Shown here: positions 15,663 to 23,472 of the stretch, piece by piece
Position numbering within the stretch: the stretch's first letter is position 1
Layout: the number at the start of each line of letters is the position of its first letter
Source: Clostridiales bacterium UBA3758
GTDB lineage: Bacteria > Bacillota > Clostridia > Oscillospirales > Oscillospiraceae
Length of the DNA: 58,086 nt
Assembly (NCBI GenBank): GCA_002371675.1
Contig: DFGE01000008.1
Location: 1 to 58,086 of the forward strand
Direction of reading: 5' to 3'
Translations under genes and position numbers: made by a program
Notes under the pieces: model-generated
Database searches by the model: none
Seen by the model: only the letters and a program-made list of their open reading frames with translations
Told to the model about the DNA's origin: nothing

Positions 15663-15680
15663 CGTCTTTTCTCCTTTCCC

Positions 15681-16769
15681 TTATTTGCGCTCGGCTTCGA
15701 ACTTCTTGAGGAACTCGACCAGCGCTTCCACGCCCTCCTTGGGCATGGCGTTGTAGATGCTGGCGCGCAGGCCGCCAACGCTCTTGTGGCCCTTGAGGTT
15801 GTCAAAGCCGGCGGCCTTGGAGGCAGCGACGACTTCGGCGTCGAGCTCGGCGCTCGCGGTCACGAAGGGGACGTTCATGAGGCTGCGGAACTCCTTGTCC
15901 ACGGTGCCGTGGAACATCTCGGAGCCGTCCAGGAAGTCGTAGAGGACCTTGGCCTTGTCGGCGTTGCGGCGGGCCATCTCCTCAAGACCGCCGATCTGCA
16001 GCAGGTACTTAAAGACCTTGCCGCAGCAATAGATATCCCAGCAGTTCGGGGTGTTGTACATGGAGCCGGCCTTGGCATGGGTGTCATAGCGGAGGTAGAC
16101 AGGCATCTTCGGGTCGAGATCCTCGCGGATCAGATCCTCGCGGATGATGACGATGGCCATGCCCGCGGGGCCGACGTTCTTCTGCACGCCCGCGTAGATG
16201 AGGCCGTAGTCGGCGACGTTGCAGGGCTTGGAGAGGAACATGGAACTCTGGTCGGATACCAAAATATGCCCCTTGGTGTTCGGGAGCTGCTGGTAGGTCA
16301 GGCCGTGAATGGTCTCGTTCTCGCAGATATAGACGTAATCGGCGTCCTCGGGGATGTCGAGATCGGAGCAGTCGGGAATGTAGCTGAAGTTGCGGTCCTT
16401 GCTGCTGGCGGCGACGATGACCTCACCGTACTTCTTCGCCTCGGCGATGGCCTTCTTGGACCAGGCGCCGGTCTCGATATAGACGGCCTTGCCGTTCTTC
16501 ATGAGGTTCCAGGGAACTGCGGCGAACTGCAGTGTGGCGCCGCCCTGAATGAAGAGGACCTTGTAATTATCGGGGATGCTCATGAGCTTGCGCAGGTCGG
16601 CTTCCGCCTCGTCTGCGATCTGCTGGAAGACCTTGGAGCGGTGGGACATCTCCATGACGCACATGCCGCTGCCGCGGTAGTTCATCATCTCGTCCCGGAT
16701 TTCCTCAAGGACGGGTTCGGGCATCATGGCGGGCCCGGCGGAGAAGTTGAAGGTACGACCGTAATTCAT
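15681..16769 (-). CDS. serC: phosphoserine aminotransferase
   Basis: A 362-aa class-V aminotransferase. The start 'NYGRTFNFSAGPAMMPEPVL' is diagnostic, and the PLP Schiff-base Lys lies in 'AGVQKNVGPAG'. It converts phosphohydroxypyruvate to phosphoserine using glutamate. Start ATG 16769 is preceded by AGGAGG at good spacing; the frame stays open far upstream only because the riboswitch has no in-frame stop. It is the first gene after a tandem glycine riboswitch and its terminator, followed by serA and DUF1015. Phosphoserine phosphatase is not in the window. Confidence 0.95.
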   Translation of the reverse strand: MNYGRTFNFSAGPAMMPEPVLEEIRDEMMNYRGSGMCVMEMSHRSKVFQQIADEAEADLRKLMSIPDNYKVLFIQGGATLQFAAVPWNLMKNGKAVYIETGAWSKKAIAEAKKYGEVIVAASSKDRNFSYIPDCSDLDIPEDADYVYICENETIHGLTYQQLPNTKGHILVSDQSSMFLSKPCNVADYGLIYAGVQKNVGPAGMAIVIIREDLIREDLDPKMPVYLRYDTHAKAGSMYNTPNCWDIYCCGKVFKYLLQIGGLEEMARRNADKAKVLYDFLDGSEMFHGTVDKEFRSLMNVPFVTASAELDAEVVAASKAAGFDNLKGHKSVGGLRASIYNAMPKEGVEALVEFLKKFEAERK

Positions 16770-16838
16770 GTTGCTTTCCTCCTGTGATATGAATGATTTT
16801 TGATTGAACCGATGTCGAAAACGCGGGAAACGGGGGGT

Positions 16839-16880
16839 AAAAAAGGGAGACAGAATACGCCCCTGCGTAATTCTGCCTCC
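16839..16880 (-). terminator. riboswitch-controlled terminator upstream of serC
   Basis: On the minus strand GGAGGCAGAATTACGC (16880-16865) pairs with GCGTATTCTGTCTCC (16860-16846) with one bulge and a G-U pair, loop AGGG, then a T-run at 16844-16839. The first arm shares 16875-16879 with the second aptamer P1 stem, so the two structures exclude each other. Confidence 0.85.
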
Positions 16881-17042
16881 GTCTAAACCTGAGAGATTCC
16901 CGAAGGCCCGCGCCTCCGGTTGCCCCTTTGGTGTGCGGCATGTGCGCCGCAGCTCTCCGAAGCTCCGTCCGGATCCGATCTTTTTGCCTGAGAGTTTTCG
17001 CATTCCCCTTCGGCTCCGTGCAGACACGGTCTCTCTCGGATC
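16875..17042 (-). ncRNA. tandem glycine riboswitch (gcvT motif), two aptamers
   Basis: Aptamer I spans 17042-16972: P1 pairs GATCCGA with TCGGATC, and the core has GAGAG, GCCGAAGGGGAA and CTCTCAGGCAAAA. Aptamer II spans 16963-16875: core GAGAGC, ACCAAAGGGGCAA and CTCTCAGGTTTA, closed by GCTTC with GAGGC. These are the conserved blocks of the glycine riboswitch. The P1 of aptamer II uses bases that also start the terminator, so glycine binding should block termination. That predicts an ON switch for serC-serA-DUF1015. Confidence 0.9.
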
Positions 17043-17088
17043 AATCAACCGGCAAATCTTCATTTTTTCGACAAATGCTGTGCGGATG

Positions 17089-17118
17089 ATCCAAAGGAAG
17101 AGGGTGCCGCCTTTGGAT
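17089..17118 (-). other. leader hairpin at the 5' end of the serC transcript
   Basis: Inverted repeat ATCCAAAGG/CCTTTGGAT (9-bp arms, 12-base loop), starting just downstream of the predicted transcript start. There is no T-run, so a 5' stabilising or spacer hairpin is more likely than a terminator. Confidence 0.5.
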
Positions 17119-17132
17119 TTTTGTGCAATCTG

Positions 17133-17161
17133 AGTATAGCATCCTGCCCCGGGACTGTCAA
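17133..17161 (-). promoter_or_regulatory. promoter of the serC-serA operon
   Basis: On the minus strand TTGACA (17161-17156), 17 bp, TATACT (17138-17133), with TGC before the -10. It is placed just upstream of the riboswitch. Confidence 0.85.
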
Positions 17162-17191
17162 GCTCTTTTCCGCCTCCGGGGCGGAATCGCC

Positions 17192-17752
17192 TCATGTGAG
17201 CCAGCGTACTTCGCCGCTTGCTATGTCGTACACCGCGCCGAGCACGTCGAGCGTATCTCCGCCGAGCTCCGGGTGCTCCGCGAAGGCCGCGCGGATCGCA
17301 GCCGTACCGTGGCGCACATTCAGCTCGCAGGCGAGGAGAGGGTCGCCCTCCTCCCCGATGGCCTCGAGAATGTCATCCGTGATGTAGCGGATGAAGCCGT
17401 CCCCGCCGCCGGAGAGCGCCGCGCTTACCGCACCGCAGCCCGTATGCCCCAGCAGGACGATCACGCCGCATTCCAGATGCGCGGCGGCGTACTCAATGCT
17501 GCCGAGCTGATGACGGTCGAGCACGTTGCCGGCTACGCGGATCACGAACAGCTCGCCGATCCCCGCGGAGAAGATAGCCTCCGGGATCACGCGGGAGTCC
17601 GAACAGCAGATCACGATGGCATAGGGCTGCTGCCCCTGCTCCGCGCTCTGGCGGCGGAGGGCAGGGGAGACATCGCCCGCCGGACGGAGCGCATCGCGAT
17701 AGGCCGCGTTGCCCGCCTCCAGGCGTCGGATAAGCTCAGGATGATGGATCAT
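17192..17752 (-). CDS. beta-carbonic anhydrase
   Basis: A 186-aa protein. Zinc ligands and catalytic pair are visible as CSDSR and, about 60 residues later, HTGC. 'RVAGNVLD' and 'GSIEYAAAHL' complete the family pattern. It interconverts CO2 and bicarbonate, probably feeding carboxylases. Start ATG 17752 has AAGGAG upstream; a longer frame to 17974 would run through the terminator and into nfnB, so I reject it. It lies between nfnB and serC on the same strand, with a hairpin before it and the serC promoter after it. Confidence 0.92.
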   Translation of the reverse strand: MIHHPELIRRLEAGNAAYRDALRPAGDVSPALRRQSAEQGQQPYAIVICCSDSRVIPEAIFSAGIGELFVIRVAGNVLDRHQLGSIEYAAAHLECGVIVLLGHTGCGAVSAALSGGGDGFIRYITDDILEAIGEEGDPLLACELNVRHGTAAIRAAFAEHPELGGDTLDVLGAVYDIASGEVRWLT

Positions 17753-17774
17753 GGTTTTCTCCTTTTCGATAACA

Positions 17775-17818
17775 GGGAAAGATCCCGACATCGCGGACGA
17801 TATCGGGATCTTTTTCCC
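17775..17818 (-). terminator. terminator after nfnAB
   Basis: On the minus strand AAAGATCCCGATATCG pairs with CGATGTCGGGATCTTT (one U-G pair) around a UCCG loop, giving a long stable stem. The only following T-run is within the stem base. It separates nfnB from the carbonic anhydrase gene. Confidence 0.7.
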
Positions 17819-17825
17819 AGCAGTA

Positions 17826-19229
17826 TTACTGTTTGCTCTTGATGTAGGCGTCGATGCTCCTGGCACCGGTCTTGCCCGCGCCCATGGCGAGGATGACCGT
17901 CGCCGAGCCGGTGACCGCGTCGCCGCCGGCGAAGACGCCCTCACGGCTGGTCTGGCCGTTCTCGTCGGCCTCAATGCCGCCCTTGCGGGTGGTGTTGAGA
18001 TTCGGCGTGGTGGAGCGGATCAGCGGGTTGGGGCTCGTGCCGATTGCTATGATGACGGTGTCGACCTCCAGCACCCAGTTGCTGCCCTCGACCGCGACGG
18101 GCCTGCGGCGTCCCTTTTCGTCGGGCTCGCCGAGCTCCTGACGGATGCACTCGAGGCCTTTGACAAAGCCGTTCTCGTCGCCGATGATGGCGCAAGGGTT
18201 ATTGAGGAGGTTGAACTCGATGCCCTCGGCCTCGGCGTGTTCGACCTCTTCCAGACGGGCGGGCAGCTCGTCTCTGCCGCGGCGGTAGACGATGTGCACC
18301 TCGCTCGCGCCGAGACGCCTGGCGACACGCGCCGCGTCCATCGCGACGTTGCCCGCGCCGACTACAGCCACGCGGTGGAAGCGCTTGATAGGCGTGTCAT
18401 AATCGTCGCGGTAGGCCTTCATGAGATTGGTGCGGGTAAGCAGCTCGTTGGCGGAATAGACGCCCATGAGGTTCTCGCCCGGAATATGCAGGAACTGCGG
18501 CAGGCCGGCGCCGGAGCCGATGAAGATGGCCTCAAAGCCGTCCTCGAACAGCTCGTCAACGGTGATAGACTTGCCGATGATGGCGTTGTTGACGATCTTG
18601 ACGCCGATGGCCTTGAGGTTCTCGATCTCGGCGGCCACGATCTCCTTGGGCAGACGGAACTGCGGAATGCCGTAGACCAGCACGCCGCCGGACTTGTGGA
18701 AGGCCTCGAAGACGGTCACATCGTAGCCCATCTTGCGCAGGTCGCCCGCGCAGGTCAGACCGGCAGGGCCGGAGCCGATTACGGCCACGCGGTGCCCGTT
18801 GAAGGCGGGAACTTCGGGGACGGGCTTGTCCGCCAGCGCCATGTGATAATCGGCCACGAAGCGCTCGAGGCGGCCGATGCCGACGCTCTCGCCCTTCAGA
18901 CCGCGGATGCACTTGGACTCGCACTGCTTCTCCTGCGGGCAGACACGGCCGCAGACGGCGGGCAGGGAGTTGGTGGAGGTGACGATCTCGTAGGCGGCCT
19001 CAAAATCCCCCTCGCGGACCTTTTCCAGGAAGCGGGGGATCTTCACGCCGACGGGGCAGCCGTTCCGGCAGGGGGAATTGGGGCAGTCCAGACAGCGGGC
19101 GGCCTCATCCATGGCCATCTCGGGCGTGTAGCCCAGGGCAACCTCGTCAAAGTTGTGGCTGCGGACCTCGGGGTCCTGCTCGGGCATGGGGTTCTTGACC
19201 AGACTCTTGTTGAGTTTTGGATTAGCCAT
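17826..19229 (-). CDS. nfnB: NfnB/GltA-type flavoprotein, large subunit of NADH-dependent ferredoxin:NADP+ oxidoreductase
   Basis: A 467-aa protein related to the glutamate synthase small subunit. Two N-terminal 4Fe-4S sites are visible (CLDCPNSPCRNGCP and CGRVCPQEKQCESKC), followed by FAD motif GSGPAGL and NAD(P) motif GAGNVAMDAA. Paired with the NfnA-like gene, which it overlaps by 8 bp, it is best read as the large subunit of the electron-bifurcating Nfn complex, which couples NADH, reduced ferredoxin and NADP. GltB is absent nearby, which argues against glutamate synthase. Start is set by overlap and a GGAGG site in nfnA. Confidence 0.9.
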   Translation of the reverse strand: MANPKLNKSLVKNPMPEQDPEVRSHNFDEVALGYTPEMAMDEAARCLDCPNSPCRNGCPVGVKIPRFLEKVREGDFEAAYEIVTSTNSLPAVCGRVCPQEKQCESKCIRGLKGESVGIGRLERFVADYHMALADKPVPEVPAFNGHRVAVIGSGPAGLTCAGDLRKMGYDVTVFEAFHKSGGVLVYGIPQFRLPKEIVAAEIENLKAIGVKIVNNAIIGKSITVDELFEDGFEAIFIGSGAGLPQFLHIPGENLMGVYSANELLTRTNLMKAYRDDYDTPIKRFHRVAVVGAGNVAMDAARVARRLGASEVHIVYRRGRDELPARLEEVEHAEAEGIEFNLLNNPCAIIGDENGFVKGLECIRQELGEPDEKGRRRPVAVEGSNWVLEVDTVIIAIGTSPNPLIRSTTPNLNTTRKGGIEADENGQTSREGVFAGGDAVTGSATVILAMGAGKTGARSIDAYIKSKQ

Positions 19230-20088
19230 TTCTCTTTCCTCCCGTCATGCGGCAGATATGCTGCGCGGCAGCGTCCTGCTCTTCCCGGTAAAAGGCGGAG
19301 CGCTTGATGAGCGAATCGAAATCCACCTGATGCGCGTCAAAGTCCGGCCCGTCAACGCAGGCGAACTTCGTCTCACCTCCTACGATGACGCGGCAGCCGC
19401 CGCACATGCCTGTCCCGTCGACCATGATGGGGTCGAGGGAGATGATCGTCTTGATCTCATAGGGGCGGGTGACATCGGCCAGAAACTTCATCATGATGTC
19501 CGGCCCGATGGCGACGACGCGGTCAAACTGGGGCAGACCCTTTTCGATGTTCTCCTCGATCTCCCTCTTGAGGAACACGGTGGTGAAGCCCTTCTCGCCG
19601 TAGCTGCCGTCGTCGGTGCAGATGATGAGCTTGTTGGAGGCGGCCTTGAGCTCTTCCTTCAGGATCACAATGTCCGCGCTGCGGAAGCCTGCGATGAAGG
19701 TGACCTCGATACCGCGCTCATGCATCTCCTTGGCGATGGGGTAGGCGATCGCGCAGCCGACGCCGCCGCCGACAACACAGACCTTCTTCAGCCCGTCCAT
19801 TTCAGTGGCCTTGCCGAGAGGGCCGGCGATGTCGGTGATATAGTCGCCCTCCTCCACGGTATGGAGCATTCTGGTGGTGCGGCCGGCCGCCTGCACCATA
19901 ACGGAGACGGTGCCCTTCTCGCGGTCGTAACCGGCTACCGAGACGGGGACGCGCTCGCCCTGCTCGTCGAGACGGAAGATAACAAACTGACCGGCCTGAG
20001 CATGGCGCGCGATCAGGGGAGCCTCGATCTCGAACAGACAGATGGTCTTCGCGTCGTTCAAAAAACGTTTGGTGACTACTTTGTACAT
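19222..20088 (-). CDS. nfnA: NfnA, small subunit of NADH-dependent ferredoxin:NADP+ oxidoreductase
   Basis: A 288-aa FAD/NAD-binding reductase of the dihydroorotate dehydrogenase electron-transfer (PyrK/sulfide dehydrogenase) type. The flavin motif is in 'RVPVSVAGYD', the NAD motif is GGGVGCAIAYP, and the C-terminal [2Fe-2S] ligands appear as DGTGMCGGCRV and a later Cys in 'KFACVDGP' with an upstream partner. In Nfn it carries the NADH site. Its own promoter precedes it, and it overlaps nfnB by 8 bp. The pair is typical of fermenting Clostridia and acetogens. Confidence 0.9.
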   Translation of the reverse strand: MYKVVTKRFLNDAKTICLFEIEAPLIARHAQAGQFVIFRLDEQGERVPVSVAGYDREKGTVSVMVQAAGRTTRMLHTVEEGDYITDIAGPLGKATEMDGLKKVCVVGGGVGCAIAYPIAKEMHERGIEVTFIAGFRSADIVILKEELKAASNKLIICTDDGSYGEKGFTTVFLKREIEENIEKGLPQFDRVVAIGPDIMMKFLADVTRPYEIKTIISLDPIMVDGTGMCGGCRVIVGGETKFACVDGPDFDAHQVDFDSLIKRSAFYREEQDAAAQHICRMTGGKRNG

Positions 20089-20135
20089 TATGACACCTCT
20101 GTAATCTTGTTAAGATAGTGGGTTCCACTTTGTAT

Positions 20136-20164
20136 ATTCTACTCCGCTATTCATTCTTTGTCAA
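20136..20164 (-). promoter_or_regulatory. promoter of nfnAB
   Basis: On the minus strand TTGACA (20164-20159), 17 bp, TAGAAT (20141-20136). Confidence 0.75.
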
Positions 20165-20220
20165 ACAGTATGTTGGAAAAGCGAAAAAGAAAAAAGAACC
20201 GAGAAAATCAAAAAAACTGG

Positions 20221-20248
20221 TGGAAATTCGGAGGAGATGGTGTATAAT
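20221..20248 (+). promoter_or_regulatory. promoter of the DUF937 gene
   Basis: TGGAAA (20221-20226), 16 bp, TATAAT (20243-20248). The -10 is consensus; the -35 is weaker. Confidence 0.55.
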
Positions 20249-20279
20249 GAAAACAACAAAACTCCAAAGGAGGCTAACC

Positions 20280-21014
20280 ATGAATCTTCTCAGCGTTCTT
20301 CTCAAGGCATTTCTTGCCAAATCCGTGCTGGATGCACTTTCCGGCAAGACCGGTCTCTCCAACGACATGCTCAAAAAGCTCATCCCTCTGGCTCTCCCTC
20401 TGCTCCTCCGTTATCTGACCAATAACGCGTCCTCCCAGAGCGGCGCCCAGTCCCTACTTGGCGCGCTCCTGCAGCACAGCAGCAATCGCTCCCTTGAGGA
20501 ACAGTTTGAAGAAGCCGACGATGTCGACGGCAGAAAGATCCTCCGGCACATCATGGGCGACGATACCGAGCGCGCCGTCAACGGCCTTGCCAATCAGACC
20601 GGCCTGACCGAGCAGCAGGTTGCCCAGGCTCTGGCCAGCCTCGCCCCGGTCCTCATGAACAGCCTCAACGCTGCCAACGCGCAGAACATCCAGGCCCAGC
20701 AGCAGGCGCAGAAGCCGCAGTCCCTGCTCGGTGCCCTCCTTGGCGGCAATCAGCAGCCGCAGCAGCCTGTTCAGCAGCAGAGCCCGTCGCTGCTCAACCT
20801 GCTCTTCGGCGGTCAGCAGCAGCCCGTCCAGCAGCAGGACGATGAGCTTGATCTCGGCGATCTGATCGGGATGTTTACCGGCGCGAGCCAGGCCCAGCAG
20901 CAGGCTCCGTCCCTGCTCGGTTCTCTCTTCGGCACTCAGCCGCAGACCCAGCAGGTGCAGGACTCCTTTAACGGCAATACCCTGCTCAACCTCCTGAGCA
21001 TGTTCGCCGGCTGA
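20280..21014 (+). CDS. DUF937-like protein with Gln-rich LLxLL repeats
   Basis: A 244-aa protein starting at ATG 20280 after AAAGGAGG. Residues 1-130 resemble the helical DUF937 domain (an LLS/LLK helix, 'LIPLALPLLLRYLTNNA', and a 'GLTEQQVAQALASLAPVLMNSL' helix). Residues 130-244 are low complexity, rich in Gln, with four short hydrophobic modules (SLLGALLGG, SLLNLLFGG, SLLGSLFG, LLNLLSMF) spaced by QQP runs. The function of DUF937 is unknown to me. The repeats could mediate self-assembly. No signal peptide is evident. The gene stands alone between a promoter and a terminator. Confidence 0.75.
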   Translation: MNLLSVLLKAFLAKSVLDALSGKTGLSNDMLKKLIPLALPLLLRYLTNNASSQSGAQSLLGALLQHSSNRSLEEQFEEADDVDGRKILRHIMGDDTERAVNGLANQTGLTEQQVAQALASLAPVLMNSLNAANAQNIQAQQQAQKPQSLLGALLGGNQQPQQPVQQQSPSLLNLLFGGQQQPVQQQDDELDLGDLIGMFTGASQAQQQAPSLLGSLFGTQPQTQQVQDSFNGNTLLNLLSMFAG

Positions 21015-21052
21015 TTTCCCGACGGAAACCAACAGAATAACGCAGATACATC

Positions 21053-21092
21053 AAAACAGTGCCCCGATCCGTTGGGATCGGGGCACTGTTTT
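21053..21092. terminator. bidirectional intrinsic terminator
   Basis: A perfect 18-bp stem (21053-21070 with 21075-21092), loop GTTG, AAAA and TTTT at its ends. It serves the DUF937 gene (+) and the acyl-ACP thioesterase (-). Confidence 0.9.
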
Positions 21093-21105
21093 GAGGAGAG
21101 CCGCA

Positions 21106-21789
21106 TTACCGACTAAGCTGCATACGAAAGACGTGGCTGCCGTCGCGTTCACCGACGACGGTGACGGTATCCCCGGCTGTGCCCCAACGCACTGTCAGTT
21201 CCTGCCCACAGAGCGCCTCGTTGATATATTCGGTGCGCAGCTCGCGGAAGGGGGGACGCAGCCCGGTCACCTGCATGGCCAGGTCGTAATAGCGGGCGTT
21301 GTTCATGTGGCCGTTCTCGTCGAGATAGGCCTCCGGCACGGTGAAGAGCGTTTCATGCTCCGTCGCCGGACGGCGGATCGGCATGGGCAGCGGCGTTTCC
21401 AGCCCGGTCACGGCGGGCTCCAGAAAGACGCCGCGTTCGTCGGGGTTGACCATGCTGCGCGTCTCTCGGTCGACGACCGCCCAGATTGCGCTGCCGTCAA
21501 GAATCGTATTGCCCTCTGCGTCCGTCATGTGATAGTAGCGCGGGCACATCCCATGCCGCACGGCGGCGGGCCAGGTCAGCAGCTGCAGCGCCTCGCCCGG
21601 CTCGGGCCAGCGCGCCATGCGCGCTATGTTGCGGATCACGACCCACATGAGTCCCTTTTGAACCAGCGCGGCCTGCCCCTGGTTGAGAGAGGCGCTGTGG
21701 TGGCCGGAGGCCTCCTGCAGAAAGTGGAACAAGCCTGCGGCGCTCAGCCCCCTCTCCGGTACGGTAAAGGTTTCTTGAAAGGTGTTCAT
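21106..21789 (-). CDS. acyl-ACP thioesterase (FatA/FatB-like)
   Basis: A 227-aa double hot-dog protein. The N-terminal half has 'LFHFLQEASGHHSASL', which fits the first hot-dog strand-helix. The catalytic stretch of the second half is 'DENGHMNNARYYD', corresponding to the N-x-H-x-N-N motif of plant-type acyl-ACP thioesterases. It hydrolyses acyl-ACP to free fatty acid. Start ATG 21789 has AGGAGG upstream and overlaps the preceding stop (ATGA), so it is coupled to the GT-C gene. An in-frame extension to 21849 is inside that gene. Confidence 0.88.
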   Translation of the reverse strand: MNTFQETFTVPERGLSAAGLFHFLQEASGHHSASLNQGQAALVQKGLMWVVIRNIARMARWPEPGEALQLLTWPAAVRHGMCPRYYHMTDAEGNTILDGSAIWAVVDRETRSMVNPDERGVFLEPAVTGLETPLPMPIRRPATEHETLFTVPEAYLDENGHMNNARYYDLAMQVTGLRPPFRELRTEYINEALCGQELTVRWGTAGDTVTVVGERDGSHVFRMQLSR

Positions 21790-23471
21790 CCTGTTTCCTC
21801 CTTGTCCGGAAAGATCACGGCGTAAGAGCCAAAGCTTTTGACCGTCCACCCGGGCGGCAGCTCCGCGGGCAGCGCGGAGAGCTTCTGCACGCAGGCCACA
21901 GAGCCGGACAAGCGGGCGGGATCGGCGTTTTCATAGCGGAAGCGGGCCGCGTACGGGCGGTCCGTCTCTGTTTTTCCCTGAAAGAACCCGGCGTCGATCT
22001 GCAGCTTATACATCGTGAGGATCTCGCTGACGTTTTTGCTGCCGGGATACTGCACGTCGGGCGTGATATAGAGCGTGTCGCAATCAAGCGAGCCGGCGTA
22101 TTCAACAGCCTCGAGAAAGTCCTCAAAAAAGACGCTGGAGATCTGCTCCGCCCAGGGGCCGAAGTACGCGGAGACGAAGAGCACGGCCAGCACGCCGTAG
22201 ATGGCGGCGAGCGGCAGCGCAGCGCGCCAGTCGACCGTTGCGAGCGCGTGAATGGCGATGGCGATGAAGAGCGCGTGCGCATAGAAAATGATGTTGATGC
22301 GGTTGACGTTGACGGCGTTGACGCAGAGGCCGGTTGCCAGACTGCAGAGCCAGAACAGCAGCAGGAGCCGCCAGCCGAGTTTTTTCTCCCCCTCCGCGCG
22401 AAAGCAGCGGACGACCGTAAGCGCGAGACCGGCAAGCACCAGCGGCATCGAGCAGCGATATACGGTCCCGAAGCCCGCAATGTCATTCCAGAGCAGGTCC
22501 TTTTTCTGCAGAAAGACCACGTTCCAGAGCGCGCGGATATTATCCCCGAGCTGCCGCAGCGGCTCGGCGGAGAAGAAAAGCAGATCGCCGGAGCGGACGC
22601 TGTGTGGGAAATAGGGCATGGTGACGAAGGGCAGCGCCACCGTCTTCCAGCCCATGGCGTTGATCAGCATCGTGCCGTAAATGGGGAAGGAGAGCAGAAA
22701 ATAGATACCCGCGCAAAGCAGCGCCTGCAGGGGCGTCACGGCCTTCTTCCGCAGCAGCAGGATCACGGCGCAGAGCAGAAAGAGCGGCACGCTCACAAAG
22801 GCAAGACCGTAGCTGTACATGCACAGCGCAAAGAAGACCATCGAGGCGTAGAGCGCGGCCGGCTTCCGCACACCGCGATACAGCAGCGCGAGGCCGCAGA
22901 GAAACATGTGCGGGAGCAGATTACAGTCGAGCGCCCAGCGGCTCTGCATGAAGTGCCAGGGGCAGAGAGCGAGGCAGAGCAGGCCGATCAGTGCGGCACG
23001 CCGGGAGAGGAGCTGACGCAGAAAGAGCCAGGCCGCGCCCATGCCGAGAAAGCTCGCCAGCAGCTGCGGCAGCCGCGCGGTCACGGCGCTGAGGCCGAAG
23101 AGCCGAATCAGCGGAACCGTGAGGTAGCTCAGCAGCACGCTCATCTGGCCGTAGCCCCAGGCGGTGAAATGCGCCGGAAGCCAGGTGCCGAAGCGATCCG
23201 TCCCGTGCTGCGCGAGGGCGAGGGCGTCCACTGCGGCCATTGCTCCGTCCTGGTTGAAGCCGCCAGGCACGGAGCCAAAGCGCCAGAGGCGCAAAAGCGA
23301 GAGCAGAAGAACTGCCCCGCAGAGGAGCCCTCTCGTGAGCGGCGACAGCGGGCGGCTGTCCTCTCCCGCTGCGATCGCGGCGAACGCGGCTTTCCTGCGC
23401 GCGGCGATCCCCGCGGCGACGGCGAGCAGGCAGAGAAGCAGGAAAAGAAAGACGAGATTCAGTGTGTCCAT
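21786..23471 (-). CDS. GT-C type polytopic glycosyltransferase-like membrane protein
   Basis: A 561-aa protein with about twelve hydrophobic segments and a small C-terminal soluble domain (from about 440). The first external loop carries 'GGFNQDGAMAAVDALA', with an acidic residue where GT39/ArnT/PMT-like enzymes bind their lipid-linked donor. Such proteins move a sugar from a polyprenyl-phosphate carrier onto an acceptor at the outer face of the membrane. Donor and acceptor are unknown. It sits between a DUF364-like gene (one base gap) and an acyl-ACP thioesterase (4-base overlap). Confidence 0.72.
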   Translation of the reverse strand: MDTLNLVFLFLLLCLLAVAAGIAARRKAAFAAIAAGEDSRPLSPLTRGLLCGAVLLLSLLRLWRFGSVPGGFNQDGAMAAVDALALAQHGTDRFGTWLPAHFTAWGYGQMSVLLSYLTVPLIRLFGLSAVTARLPQLLASFLGMGAAWLFLRQLLSRRAALIGLLCLALCPWHFMQSRWALDCNLLPHMFLCGLALLYRGVRKPAALYASMVFFALCMYSYGLAFVSVPLFLLCAVILLLRKKAVTPLQALLCAGIYFLLSFPIYGTMLINAMGWKTVALPFVTMPYFPHSVRSGDLLFFSAEPLRQLGDNIRALWNVVFLQKKDLLWNDIAGFGTVYRCSMPLVLAGLALTVVRCFRAEGEKKLGWRLLLLFWLCSLATGLCVNAVNVNRINIIFYAHALFIAIAIHALATVDWRAALPLAAIYGVLAVLFVSAYFGPWAEQISSVFFEDFLEAVEYAGSLDCDTLYITPDVQYPGSKNVSEILTMYKLQIDAGFFQGKTETDRPYAARFRYENADPARLSGSVACVQKLSALPAELPPGWTVKSFGSYAVIFPDKEETG

Positions 23472-23472
23472 G

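Noticed and set aside
14745..16787. Antisense frame spanning serA and serC
   Set aside because: It covers two conserved genes and their gap in the opposite direction and has no recognisable domain.
16770..17195. N-terminal extension of SerC through the leader
   Set aside because: This is the glycine riboswitch and terminator; the frame is open by chance and the SerC start is fixed by its family N-terminus.
17753..17974. N-terminal extension of the carbonic anhydrase
   Set aside because: It would translate through the nfnB terminator and into nfnB.
17826..20088. Glutamate synthase small subunit as the function of the nfnB-like gene
   Set aside because: The large GltB subunit is absent and the gene overlaps an NfnA-type reductase, so the bifurcating transhydrogenase is the better reading.
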